Positions 7,417 to 15,262 of a stretch of DNA of 22,275 bases are shown here, piece by piece. Under the pieces are notes generated by a model. It was not told where the DNA came from and did not search any database. It worked only from the letters and a program-made list of their open reading frames with translations. The DNA is taken from contig CAJTUD010000049.1 of assembly GCA_910579725.1 (NCBI GenBank), positions 1 to 22,275 of the forward strand, in the 5' to 3' direction. The position numbers and the translations under genes are program-made. This stretch comes from an uncultured Oscillospiraceae bacterium (GTDB taxonomy: Bacteria > Bacillota > Clostridia > Oscillospirales > Oscillospiraceae). Numbering within the stretch: position 1 is the stretch's first letter; each line of letters starts with the position of its first letter.

Positions 7417-7746
7417 TCACTCCTTTTTTGCGGGTTTCCTTCTGGTTTTTTTCTCCGGCAGGGCCGCGCACGTCGCGCGAACCAGCTCCGTCAGCGTCTC
7501 CCGGTCCTCCACGTCTGGCAGCAGCATCTCCCCGCCCCCCTCGTAAGGGATTCCTTTGGGGCATTCCGGCAGCAGGGCCTCCCCTGCAGGGGTAATCTTC
7601 ACCAGCAGCCGGCCTCCGCATACGCAGGCGAAATATTTCCCGTCGCAGTAAAGGCCATACTCCCCGAACATCCGCCGGCAGGTGATGGTTCCAGCCCCGC
7701 TCATCTGCTCCATGACGAATTCCACATAACTCAGGCTTGACGCCAT
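7417..7746 (-). CDS. TfoX N-terminal domain protein
   Basis: 109 residues from ATG 7746; a further 25 in-frame upstream codons fall inside the preceding gene. The start is 1 nt after the DUF3795 stop (TGA-T-ATG), with a GGAGAGGGGAG purine stretch upstream. The core (YVEFVMEQMSGAGTITCRRMFGEYGLYCDGKYFACVC) is the TfoX_N domain, in which RRMFGEYGLY is the hallmark. The C-terminal TfoX domain of the competence regulator is absent, as in most Firmicute versions, which often sit with GyrI-like or AraC-type regulators. The ending EKKTRRKPAKKE is basic. Function unknown. Confidence 0.85.
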   Translation of the reverse strand: MASSLSYVEFVMEQMSGAGTITCRRMFGEYGLYCDGKYFACVCGGRLLVKITPAGEALLPECPKGIPYEGGGEMLLPDVEDRETLTELVRATCAALPEKKTRRKPAKKE

Positions 7747-7747
7747 A

Positions 7748-8008
7748 TCACTTCTCCCCTCTCCACTTCCGGCACTGCGTAATGCGCAGACCGTTGTCCC
7801 CATGCTCCGGGTCATAGGCAAACTTTGTCAGCAGCTCGCAGGGAAACACCGGACACTGCCCGCAGCAATCATGCCCCTTTTCCTCGCAGCAATTTTTTAC
7901 CGGACATTCCCCGTGAAAGGGTCTGCTGATATTGACACAGCCCCCGCATCCCATGCTTTCCCGGAATTCGCATGTCCCGCACAGTATTCCGCACCGAGAT
8001 TCAATCAT
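7748..8008 (-). CDS. DUF3795 cysteine-rich protein
   Basis: 86 residues from ATG 8008, which has GGAAGGA upstream; an earlier ATG at 8038 lacks a good SD. The protein begins MIESRCGILCGTCEFRE and is rich in cysteines (C-G-x-L-C-x-x-C, then CGGC, CPVKNCCEEKGHDCCGQCPVFPCELL). This pattern is that of DUF3795, small proteins presumed to bind zinc or an Fe-S cluster. It lies 54 nt after the WYL regulator gene and 1 nt before tfoX-N. No biochemical role can be assigned from sequence. Confidence 0.85.
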   Translation of the reverse strand: MIESRCGILCGTCEFRESMGCGGCVNISRPFHGECPVKNCCEEKGHDCCGQCPVFPCELLTKFAYDPEHGDNGLRITQCRKWRGEK

Positions 8009-8062
8009 AATGATTTCCTTCCTTTCTGTTTTTGGCATTCTACAGCCGGTAGTTTTATCCTA

Positions 8063-8983
8063 TCACACGGAATCTGACACTTGGCTGTCATATTTCTCCC
8101 AAAGTTTTTTCAGCCGCGCCTTCAGTTCCATCCGGAGCTCCGCAGGTTCCTCCAGCTCCGCCTGCTCCTGGAAGCTCAGCACCCACCGCAGCAGTTCCTC
8201 TTTATCCGGAAATTCCCGGCGAAAGAGCAATGTTCCGTCTTCCTCCCGGGTAAAGCTCTCCGCTCCGTACTCGTCGATAAGCCGCCACCGGGCCGCAGGA
8301 TCGAAACGGACCGCCGCCGCCAGCGTTCCCGAATATATCCGCTCTGCCGGTGTAATGGGCCAGGGAGCAATGCGGGGTGGGAAGGTTTCCTCCAGCGTTT
8401 CCAGCTCCAGCATCCGGTTGAGCTTGAACATCCGCCAGTCCTCCCTCTCCCGGCACCAGCCGAAAAGGTACCAGCTGGACCAGCGAAACACCAGCCGGCA
8501 GGGTTCCGCTACCCGTATGCCGTCTCCCTTGGGAGCGCAGTAGGTGAAGCGCACCAGCCTGCGGGCGGCGCAGGCGTCCTTCAGCGTCGCCAGTCTGGGC
8601 GCCAGAACCGGCCCATACCAGGAGGCCAGGTCGATGACCACACAGTCGTCTCCCGCCGCTGAATGGGACTGGGGCAGCTTTTCCATCAGACGCCGGTAGT
8701 ATCCAGTACCGGACACGCTGTCCAAGCTCCGCAGTCCCGCCAGAATGGCCCCGCAGTCCTCGTCTGTGAGCAGCGTGCGGTCCATGGCGTAGCCTTCCAT
8801 AATGGAGATGCCGCCATTCTTTCCTCGCTCAGACCGCACCGGGATGCCCGCCCGGCACAGCCGCTCCATATCCCGGTAAATGGTTCTCTGAGTTACCTCC
8901 AACCGCGCCGCCAACTGGGCGGCGGTACACTTTTCCTCCCGGAGCAGAATCGCCAGAATACCGATCAGTCTGTCAACCGCCAT
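8063..8983 (-). CDS. YafY-type transcriptional regulator (HTH_11 + WYL domain)
   Basis: 306 residues. The N-terminal winged helix (about 5-55) contains CTAAQLAARLEVTQRTIYRDMERLCRAGIPV, the HTH_11 signature of DeoR-like YafY proteins. The middle carries the WYL ligand-sensing domain with WYL at 171-173 (SSWYLFGWCREREDWRMFKLNRM). A helical C-terminal WCX-like extension ends EKYDSQVSDSV. GAAGGAG precedes the ATG. It is the first gene of a four-gene minus-strand operon and probably controls it, sensing a small molecule or nucleic acid ligand through WYL. The 139-bp divergent gap to tetR contains a short GCCGG-GGTT-CCGGC hairpin (9018-9031) but no obvious consensus promoter for this gene. Confidence 0.9.
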   Translation of the reverse strand: MAVDRLIGILAILLREEKCTAAQLAARLEVTQRTIYRDMERLCRAGIPVRSERGKNGGISIMEGYAMDRTLLTDEDCGAILAGLRSLDSVSGTGYYRRLMEKLPQSHSAAGDDCVVIDLASWYGPVLAPRLATLKDACAARRLVRFTYCAPKGDGIRVAEPCRLVFRWSSWYLFGWCREREDWRMFKLNRMLELETLEETFPPRIAPWPITPAERIYSGTLAAAVRFDPAARWRLIDEYGAESFTREEDGTLLFRREFPDKEELLRWVLSFQEQAELEEPAELRMELKARLKKLWEKYDSQVSDSV

Positions 8984-9061
8984 GCTTCCATCTCCTTCTC
9001 TCTATGTGCCGCCCACAGCCGGGGTTCCGGCGGAGCAATGGATTTTTGTTAATTTTTTGCA

Positions 9062-9090
9062 TTCTCAAGAAGGTAAATCTGTGCTACAAT
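9062..9090 (+). promoter_or_regulatory. Probable promoter of the TetR-family gene
   Basis: TTCTCA (9062-9067) and TACAAT (9085-9090) are 17 bp apart. A TG one base before the -10 (TGCTACAAT) makes it an extended -10 promoter, which compensates for the weak -35. GAGGAGGT follows at 9111-9118, four bases before the ATG. Confidence 0.6.
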
Positions 9091-9122
9091 GTTAACCGCA
9101 CTACCACGCAGAGGAGGTACCC

Positions 9123-9665
9123 ATGCCGAATTTTACACAAAACGCCATCAAAGCCTCCTTCCTAAAGCTTCTGGGCCAGCGGCCGCTGAACCAGATCACC
9201 GTCAAGGATATTGTAGAGGACTGCGGCGTAAACCGCAACTCCTTTTATTACCATTTTGAAGATTTGCCTGCCTTGCTGGAGGAAATCATCAGCGAACAGG
9301 CGGCTGTTCTTATGGCAAGGCATCCCACCATCGACTCCGTGGAGGAGGGCTGCGGCGCTATTGTGGAATTTGTCAGCCAGAACAGACGGGCAGTCTACCA
9401 CATTTACAACTCTTTGAGCCGGGACGTGTTTGAGCGCCACCTTATGAAACTGTGCCAGTACGTGGTATCTGCCTATGTGGAAGCTGCTCTGACCAGCCAG
9501 AAGACAGGCGGGGAAGATCAGGAGACAATCGTCCGCTTTCACCGGTGCGCCCTGTTCGGAACAGTCATCGACTGGCTCAACGATGGCATGCGCTATGACA
9601 TCGCAGCTTATTTCCGCCGGATTTGCCAACTTCGGCTGGGCTGGCCGGAGGAGCGCCGGACATAG
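9123..9665 (+). CDS. TetR/AcrR-family regulator (TetR_C_8/DhaS-like)
   Basis: 180 residues. The N-terminal HTH (about 24-46, ITVKDIVEDCGVNRNSFYYHFED) is typical of TetR proteins, with the YYHF recognition-helix end. The C-terminal part, including AIVEFVSQNRRAVYHIYNSLS and the last helix, resembles the TetR_C_8 domain of DhaS-like regulators. It is monocistronic, with its own extended -10 promoter and terminator, and lies directly upstream of acsB in the same direction. Whether it controls acsB, the divergent WYL operon or itself cannot be told. No long palindrome was recognised in its own promoter. Confidence 0.88.
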   Translation: MPNFTQNAIKASFLKLLGQRPLNQITVKDIVEDCGVNRNSFYYHFEDLPALLEEIISEQAAVLMARHPTIDSVEEGCGAIVEFVSQNRRAVYHIYNSLSRDVFERHLMKLCQYVVSAYVEAALTSQKTGGEDQETIVRFHRCALFGTVIDWLNDGMRYDIAAYFRRICQLRLGWPEERRT

Positions 9666-9695
9666 CCTCATCCGGCGCAGAAACTTCAGTTATCG

Positions 9696-9735
9696 TTATC
9701 CCTGTGTCTGATTTCTGGACACAGGGATAATTTTT
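9696..9735 (+). terminator. Terminator after the TetR-family gene
   Basis: A perfect 13-bp stem (9696-9708 with 9718-9730, 9-nt loop) is followed by TTTTT at 9731-9735, a classic intrinsic terminator. Confidence 0.9.
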
Positions 9736-9873
9736 GCTGGGTTTATCTGGCTGTCAAATAAATATTGCTCTATGCGAAGAGCAACACTCCATCAGCCGCA
9801 GTCAACGCGGCGTATACCCAGCGGCGGTCTAAGTCCGCTCCGGTAATCCAACCGCTCCTGTCCGTAAAAAAAT

Positions 9874-9902
9874 TTGCCGTAATCCACGAAAAAGGCTATA
9901 CA
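9874..9902 (+). promoter_or_regulatory. Promoter of acsB
   Basis: TTGCCG (9874-9879) and TATACA (9897-9902) are 17 bp apart, giving a 5' leader of about 70 nt. AGGAGGT (9964-9970) lies 9 nt before the acsB ATG. The preceding stretch 9736-9873 contains no gene, only a small GCCGC/GCGGC hairpin at 9795-9811. Confidence 0.6.
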
Positions 9903-9979
9903 ACTTCTGTTTTTTTTGGTATATTAAGGAATAGCAATCCCCCTTATCCGGATTTCATTTTACAGGAGGTAGTTTTCAT

Positions 9980-12109
9980 ATGAGCGCGTTAACTGATCTG
10001 ATCTATGGCGGTTCCAACGCCGTGGCGGGCCTGACCGAAGGGGCCGTCAACGATGCCATCGCCAAACACGGAGCGGATACTCCCGTGGCCTTCCCCGACA
10101 CCGCCTACTTCTTCCCCACTATCTACGCCGCCACAGGCGTAAAGGTGAAGACCCTGGGCGACCTGCCCGCCTGCGTGGGCGTGCTCAAGAGCCTCATCAC
10201 CAATCAGGATGATATTGGCGCGGCGCTGAACGCGGGCCTGGCCACCGCCGTGGGCGCGGAGATCATCGAGGGTCTGAAATACGTAGGCGGCGGAGACCCC
10301 TACGCCGAAGATTCCGGCATCGGCTTCGTGCCCGATCCCATTATCCGCTCTCTGGGCGTGCCTCTCGTCACCGGCGACATCCCCGGCGTGGCCGTGGTGC
10401 TGGGCAAGGCGGAGGATGCCGCCAGCGTGGCCAAAGTAGTCAAGGACTATCAGTCCAAGGGAATTCTCACCTTCATGATCGGCGAGTGCATCGAGCAGGC
10501 CCTGGCCGCCGGCGTAAAGATGGGCCTGGAACTCCGGGTGGTGCCTCTGGGCCATGACGTCACCAGCGTAATCCACGTTGTCACCGTGGCCATCCGCGCC
10601 GCGCTGATTTTTGGCAATGTCCAGCCCGGTGATCTGGCTGGCCTCCTGAAGTACACCAAGGAGCGGGTCCCCGCCTTCGTAAATACCTTCGGCGCCCTTG
10701 ATCCCGTAGTCGTCTCTGCCGGCGCGGGCGCTATCGCCCTGGGTTTCCCGGTGATTGTGGATCAGGACATCGGCGATCTTCAGGTTCCCGGCGCGCTGGA
10801 GGCCGTCATCGACCACAACGAAACCGCCAAGCACTCCTTGTCCCTCCGGGGCATCCATATCAAGGTGAAGGAGCTGCCCATCCCTGTTGCCTTCGCCGCC
10901 GCCTTCGAGGGTGAGATTATCCGCAAGGCGGATATGAAGGTGGAATTCTGGTCCAGCAAGAACACTACCTGTGAACTGGTGACAATGCGGGACGCAGATG
11001 CGGTGGAGGACCACAGGATCATTATCGACGGCCCTGACATCGACAGCGGAGAGGTGGAATACGCCCTGGCCACCTATATCGAGGTCTACGGCGCGAAGAT
11101 GCAGAAGGATTTCGAGTCCGTCATCGAACGGAAGATTCACGCTTGGTTCAATTACATGGAGGGCGTGATGCACACCGGCCAGCGCAACCAGTTCCGCATC
11201 CGCGTCTCCAGCGACGCCTACGACAAGGGTTTGCGGATGAAACATTTCGGCGAAGTGCTGTACTACATGATCATGGACGAGTTCGCCGCCGTGGTAGACA
11301 AGTGCCAGGTCACACTGGTCACTGACCCTGAGAAGGCCACCAGGATTCTAAACGAGGAGGCCATGCCCGCATACAACGCCAGGGACGACCGCCTCAGCTC
11401 CATGACCGACGAGAGTGTGGACCAGTTCTATACCTGTATTCTCTGCCAGTCCTTCGCTCCCAGCCACTGCTGCGTGGTGACGCCGGAGCGTCTGGGCCTG
11501 TGCGGCGCGGTGAGCTGGCTGGACGCCAAGGCCACCAAGGAACTCAATGATGCCGGTCCCTGCCAGCCCATCAGCAAGGAGGGATGCACTGACGAAGTAA
11601 AGGGCTACTACCCCGACGTGGACCGGATGGTCCATTCTGCCACCCAGGGCGCGGTGGAGCATGTGAGCCTGTACTCCATCATGGAAGATCCCATGACCAG
11701 CTGCGGCTGCTTCGAGTGTATCTGCGGCATTGAGCCTATCTCCAACGGCCTGGTGATCTGCAACCGTGAGTTCAAGGGCATGACCCCCACCGGGATGACC
11801 TTCGGCGAGCTCGCCTCCATGACCGGCGGCGGCGTGCAGACTCCCGGCTTCATGGGTCACGGCCGCCACTTTATCGCCTCCAAGAAGTTCGCTGCCGCCG
11901 AGGGCGGCATCTCCCGCATTGTCTGGATGCCCAAGGAACTGAAAGACGACGTGGCGTCCCGGCTCAACGCCACCGCCAAAGAAATGCTGGGTATTGATAA
12001 TTTCTGCGACATGGTGGGCGACGAGACCATCACCTCTGATCCCGAGGAACTGCTGAACTTCCTTACAGAAAAGGGACATCCGGTGCTGAATCTGGAGCCT
12101 CTGATGTAA
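9980..12109 (+). CDS. acsB: CO-methylating acetyl-CoA synthase (CODH/ACS alpha/beta subunit)
   Basis: 709 residues, full length for bacterial AcsB (Moorella about 729). The enzyme joins CO, a methyl group from the corrinoid Fe-S protein and CoA to make acetyl-CoA, the last step of the Wood-Ljungdahl pathway. The A-cluster ligands are all present: C486, C489, C498 and C508 (CILCQSFAPSHCCVVTP and LGLCGAVSW) for the 4Fe-4S cube, and the CGC motif C575-G576-C577 with bridging C489 for the nickel sites. Every one lies exactly 20 residues before its Moorella counterpart (506, 509, 518, 528, 595, 597). The extra C497 next to C498 is unusual. The N-terminal Rossmann-like CODH-binding domain (about 1-300) is complete. 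The gene stands alone: no acsA, acsC, acsD or acsE is in the window. Confidence 0.96.
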   Translation: MSALTDLIYGGSNAVAGLTEGAVNDAIAKHGADTPVAFPDTAYFFPTIYAATGVKVKTLGDLPACVGVLKSLITNQDDIGAALNAGLATAVGAEIIEGLKYVGGGDPYAEDSGIGFVPDPIIRSLGVPLVTGDIPGVAVVLGKAEDAASVAKVVKDYQSKGILTFMIGECIEQALAAGVKMGLELRVVPLGHDVTSVIHVVTVAIRAALIFGNVQPGDLAGLLKYTKERVPAFVNTFGALDPVVVSAGAGAIALGFPVIVDQDIGDLQVPGALEAVIDHNETAKHSLSLRGIHIKVKELPIPVAFAAAFEGEIIRKADMKVEFWSSKNTTCELVTMRDADAVEDHRIIIDGPDIDSGEVEYALATYIEVYGAKMQKDFESVIERKIHAWFNYMEGVMHTGQRNQFRIRVSSDAYDKGLRMKHFGEVLYYMIMDEFAAVVDKCQVTLVTDPEKATRILNEEAMPAYNARDDRLSSMTDESVDQFYTCILCQSFAPSHCCVVTPERLGLCGAVSWLDAKATKELNDAGPCQPISKEGCTDEVKGYYPDVDRMVHSATQGAVEHVSLYSIMEDPMTSCGCFECICGIEPISNGLVICNREFKGMTPTGMTFGELASMTGGGVQTPGFMGHGRHFIASKKFAAAEGGISRIVWMPKELKDDVASRLNATAKEMLGIDNFCDMVGDETITSDPEELLNFLTEKGHPVLNLEPLM

Positions 12110-12128
12110 GCGGCTCCGGCACTGATAC

Positions 12129-12185
12129 AAGAATGCAGACAGGCTCCGCGGCGCTGTGCGCTGCGGAGCCTGTCTGCATTCTTTT
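12129..12185 (+). terminator. Very strong terminator of acsB
   Basis: A 21-bp perfect stem (12129-12149 with 12163-12183) is capped by an inner GCGC-TGT-GCGC hairpin (12151-12161) and followed by a short T-tract. It isolates acsB from the sigma factor gene. Confidence 0.92.
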
Positions 12186-12211
12186 GCCTTTCCTTGTCTC
12201 CTTTTTACCGG

Positions 12212-12239
12212 TTCTCAAGCGCATTGATTATGATATAGA
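12212..12239 (+). promoter_or_regulatory. Weak candidate promoter of the sigma factor gene
   Basis: TTCTCA (12212-12217) and TATAGA (12234-12239) are 16 bp apart. No clear ECF-type -35 (AAC-containing) was recognised, so autoregulation is not supported by the sequence. AAAGGGG at 12307-12313 is the SD. Confidence 0.3.
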
Positions 12240-12321
12240 ATGGCGATTTTCAAAAAATTTTCCGCTCTTCTGACAGATTTTCTTTCCCCATCTTGTTTTC
12301 TCAGTGAAAGGGGTGATGCTC

Positions 12322-12813
12322 ATGACCAATGAACGGGCGGAATACCTAGTGGAACACTATGCCAATCTGATTCTGCGCCTTGGGAAAACCTGGCTGGGCG
12401 ATATGGACGACGCCGAGGACATCTGCCAGACAGTCCTGATCAAATTGCTGGAACACCCCCGGGACTTCCCGGACACGGACCAGGAGCGGGCCTGGGTGAT
12501 TCGCATTGCGGTGAACGACTGCAAGAACTGGCGGAAAACCGCCTGGTTCCGCCGCCGGGTCCCGCTGGATGATGCCCTCCGGCTGACAGTGGAAAACCCG
12601 GAACCGGAGAGCGGCAGCCTTCTTGCTCAGGTCCAGGCTCTGCCTGCCATGTACCGGGAGGTGATTTTCCTGAGGTACTACGAGGGCTATGAGGTGAAAG
12701 AGATTGCCACTCTGCTGGGCCGGTCTCCGGCGCTGGTGAGCACCCATCTGAAACGTGGAAAAGAAAAACTGAGAAACATGCTGGGAGGTACGGAGTATGC
12801 GCGAGAATTTTGA
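12322..12813 (+). CDS. ECF-type RNA polymerase sigma factor
   Basis: 163 residues from ATG 12322, the start with best SD spacing (AAAGGGG, 8 nt); GTG 12304 and ATG 12316 are too close to or upstream of it. Region 2 is seen in LVEHYANLILRLGKTWLGDMDDAEDICQTVLIKLLEHP (about 6-45) and region 4 in YREVIFLRYYEGYEVKEIATLLGRSPALVSTHLKRGKEKLRNML (about 112-155), with only a short linker and no region 3, as in ECF sigmas. The next gene overlaps by 17 bp and encodes a one-TM protein, the standard sigma/anti-sigma arrangement. The regulon and inducing signal are unknown. Confidence 0.88.
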   Translation: MTNERAEYLVEHYANLILRLGKTWLGDMDDAEDICQTVLIKLLEHPRDFPDTDQERAWVIRIAVNDCKNWRKTAWFRRRVPLDDALRLTVENPEPESGSLLAQVQALPAMYREVIFLRYYEGYEVKEIATLLGRSPALVSTHLKRGKEKLRNMLGGTEYAREF

Positions 12814-13900
12814 GAGCTACCGAGGTGAGCTGGACCGGGTCCGGCTGACGGAAGAGAGCAAACAGGCTTTGGTGGAAAGCCTGAAGCGGCAGACAGCCAT
12901 AGACCGGTCCGGAAACGGGTCTCGCCGTTTAACCATGGGCACCGGACGGATTGCCGCAGCGGCAGCGGCGCTCTGCCTGCTGATGACAGGGGCAATGGCA
13001 GCGGTGGCGGCATCGCCTACCCTGCGGGATCAGATGTTTGGAAATTCTGCCGGTTATGAGCAGAGCAGTGCGTTTATCGGGAAGTCTGTGGAACAGAACG
13101 GATGGACTGTTACCATTACAGACTGCGTGGGGGATGATATGGATATATATATGGGGCTAGAGGTCACAGCACCGGAAGGAACCATTCTTGCGGATGGAAA
13201 TTACCAGTTTGGAACCAGACCCGGCGATATGGATTTAACTTTTCTCGATATGGAAAACGGCTGCCAAAACTGGGGCATCAGACAACTGCCTGACGATGAT
13301 CCGTCCGATAATACACTTAACTTCATGCTTCACAGCGGCAATTTTCTTGACGAAGGAAGCTATAATGGACAGCGGATACAGCTGAAGATATATGATCTTT
13401 GCAAAGTCTGGTTTGATACCGAAAGACAAGAAACCGTATGTGTCCCTGTTTGCAGCGGCGTCTGGGACTTCGGGGAGATGACGGCAGCCTTCCCGGACAG
13501 CACCATCCGTTTGGAGCCCAACGTACCAGTAACTACGTTGGATGTGGAGGCTGCCATTACGGAAATCACGATTTCTCCAATCAGCGTTCAGGTCTGCATA
13601 GAAGGTGACTCTCTGAAAGGGCACCACGACTGGGTACCAAAAAACGCACCTGACGGCTATTATGGCTGCATCGACTATCAAGAGATCATTCTCTACAGCG
13701 AAGACGGCAGCACCGTTACCGCAGACTATCTCCGCCCAAGCAGCGGGTGCCGGGGCGGAGAAGCGGATACCGGCGAGGAAGGACAGCTGCTGATACGGCG
13801 AACTTATTCGCGGTCAATAAACGGAATTATTACACAACTGGTGGACGTGGACAGCCTTACCGCCATCTCGGTGTGCGGCGTGATGATTCCGCTGAAATAG
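12797..13900 (+). CDS. Single-pass membrane protein, probable anti-sigma factor (DUF4179-like)
   Basis: 367 residues. Residues 1-49 are cytoplasmic and charged (LTEESKQALVESLKRQTA), 51-72 form one transmembrane helix (RIAAAAAALCLLMTGAMAAVAA), and about 295 residues would be extracytoplasmic. That external part has a beta-rich pattern (VTITDCVGDDMDIYMGLEVTAPEG...) like proteins with DUF4179 found beside clostridial ECF sigmas. There is no HxxxCxxC zinc anti-sigma motif, so binding of the sigma factor is inferred from gene order and topology. The start overlaps the sigma gene by 17 bp, with GGGAGGT upstream of the ATG. Codon usage in the external part is less GC-rich than in neighbours, perhaps because it evolves quickly. 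Confidence 0.7.
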   Translation: MRENFESYRGELDRVRLTEESKQALVESLKRQTAIDRSGNGSRRLTMGTGRIAAAAAALCLLMTGAMAAVAASPTLRDQMFGNSAGYEQSSAFIGKSVEQNGWTVTITDCVGDDMDIYMGLEVTAPEGTILADGNYQFGTRPGDMDLTFLDMENGCQNWGIRQLPDDDPSDNTLNFMLHSGNFLDEGSYNGQRIQLKIYDLCKVWFDTERQETVCVPVCSGVWDFGEMTAAFPDSTIRLEPNVPVTTLDVEAAITEITISPISVQVCIEGDSLKGHHDWVPKNAPDGYYGCIDYQEIILYSEDGSTVTADYLRPSSGCRGGEADTGEEGQLLIRRTYSRSINGIITQLVDVDSLTAISVCGVMIPLK

Positions 13901-13934
13901 GTAGAAAATCCGGGGCTCTCCCCGGATTTTCTAC
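13901..13934. terminator. Bidirectional terminator between the anti-sigma and MATE genes
   Basis: A perfect 15-bp stem (13901-13915 with 13920-13934, 4-nt loop) with GC-rich core and AAAA/TTTT ends begins at the anti-sigma stop and touches the MATE stop codon. It serves both converging genes. Confidence 0.85.
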
Positions 13935-15262
13935 TAGTATTGGTAAACCTTCCGGTTTTTTGCCAGCAGAATCAGCGTCACCGCCAATGCTGCCGTTTCC
14001 GCCACAGAGATGGACAGCCAGATGCCGTCCATCTTTAGAAAGAGAGGCAGAATCAGCACGCTGGCGCACTGAAACACCAGTGTCCGCAGAAAGGAGATCA
14101 GTGCCGAGGCCAGTCCGTTGTTCAGCGCGGTAAAGAAGGAGGAGCCGAAGATGTTGAATCCACAGATCAAGTAGGAAACCGCATACAGCCGGAACCCCCG
14201 GACCGTCAGCGCAAACAGCTCCCGATCGTACCCCACAAAGATGCTCGACAGCGGACGGGAGGCCAGTACGGCCAGTCCCGCCATGGCCGCCCCCGTCAGG
14301 GCGGTGAGCACCGTACTCTTGCGCAGCAGGCTCTTGAGCTCATCGCCATGCTCCGCGCCGTAATGGAAGCTGACAACCGGAGCGGAACCGATGGCATAGC
14401 CGATGAAGATGGCCAGAAAAATGAAATTGACATACATCACCGCGCCGTAGGCCGCCAGACCGTCCTCACCCGCCAGACGCAGCAGCTGAAAGTTGTACAG
14501 CATGGACACGATGGAGCCGGAGATGTTGCTCATCAGCTCTGAGGAGCCGTTGGTGCAGGTTTTCCACAGCACCTTTCCATCGAACTGGGGCCGGGTCAGA
14601 CGCAGCAGGCTGTCGTTCTTCCGAAGGAAGTAGACCACCGGACCAAAGCCGCCAACCGCCTGGCTGATGATGGTGGCCAGCGCAGCCCCCGCCACACCCC
14701 AGCGGAATGCACCCACCAGCAGTGCGTCCAGCGCAATGTTGGACAGCCCTGCACCTACGGTGAAATACAGGCCCAGCTTAGGCTTTTCCGCCGCGACAAA
14801 GAAGCTCTGAAAGACGTTTTGCAGAATGAAGCAGGGATTGGCCGCCAGGATAATCCGGGCATACAGCACGCAATGCTCCAACATCTCGCCTTTTGCTCCC
14901 AGCGCGGCCGCCACCGGCCGCGCAAAGAGCACGCCCAGCAGGCCCACTGCCGCTCCTGCTGCGGCAGCGGTGCAGACCAGAAAGGAAAACTGCCGGTTGG
15001 CCTCCTCCGGCTTGCCCTGCCCCATGGATTTGGCTACAATAGCGGAACCGCCGGTGCCGATCATGAAACCTGGTGCGCCGGTAATAATCAGCAGCGGCAT
15101 CACCAGATTCACCGCCGCAAAGGGGGTTTTTCCTGCGAAATTGGATACAAACAACCCATCTACCACGCTGTAGATAGAAGTGAAGATCATCATGATGATG
15201 GACGGGAGGGTGAAGCGCAGCAGCTTGGAGTAAGTAAAGTGCTCGGATAATTGGATTCTCAT
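13934..15262 (-). CDS. MATE-family multidrug/cation efflux transporter
   Basis: 442 residues, normal for MATE. The start at 15262 is in an ATGA overlap with the marR stop; the longer ORF upstream only reads through marR in another frame. The protein begins MRIQLSEHFTYSKLLRFTLPSIIMMIFTSIYSVVDGLFVSNFAG, the typical MATE first helices, and has PLLIITGAPGFMIGTGGSAIVAKSMGQGK, the first-repeat signature. About twelve hydrophobic segments follow. It would export drugs or metabolites in exchange for Na+ or H+. Coupling to a MarR regulator with a palindromic promoter suggests induction by a toxic compound. The substrate is unknown. Confidence 0.92.
   Translation of the reverse strand: MRIQLSEHFTYSKLLRFTLPSIIMMIFTSIYSVVDGLFVSNFAGKTPFAAVNLVMPLLIITGAPGFMIGTGGSAIVAKSMGQGKPEEANRQFSFLVCTAAAAGAAVGLLGVLFARPVAAALGAKGEMLEHCVLYARIILAANPCFILQNVFQSFFVAAEKPKLGLYFTVGAGLSNIALDALLVGAFRWGVAGAALATIISQAVGGFGPVVYFLRKNDSLLRLTRPQFDGKVLWKTCTNGSSELMSNISGSIVSMLYNFQLLRLAGEDGLAAYGAVMYVNFIFLAIFIGYAIGSAPVVSFHYGAEHGDELKSLLRKSTVLTALTGAAMAGLAVLASRPLSSIFVGYDRELFALTVRGFRLYAVSYLICGFNIFGSSFFTALNNGLASALISFLRTLVFQCASVLILPLFLKMDGIWLSISVAETAALAVTLILLAKNRKVYQY

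Noticed and set aside
9765..9983. A 72-residue ORF ahead of acsB
   Set aside because: It spans the acsB promoter and leader, has no SD and no recognisable domain.
9989..11245. A 418-residue minus-strand ORF opposite acsB
   Set aside because: The antisense frame of a conserved gene with full A-cluster motifs; low-complexity His/Gly/Ala composition and no ribosome binding site.
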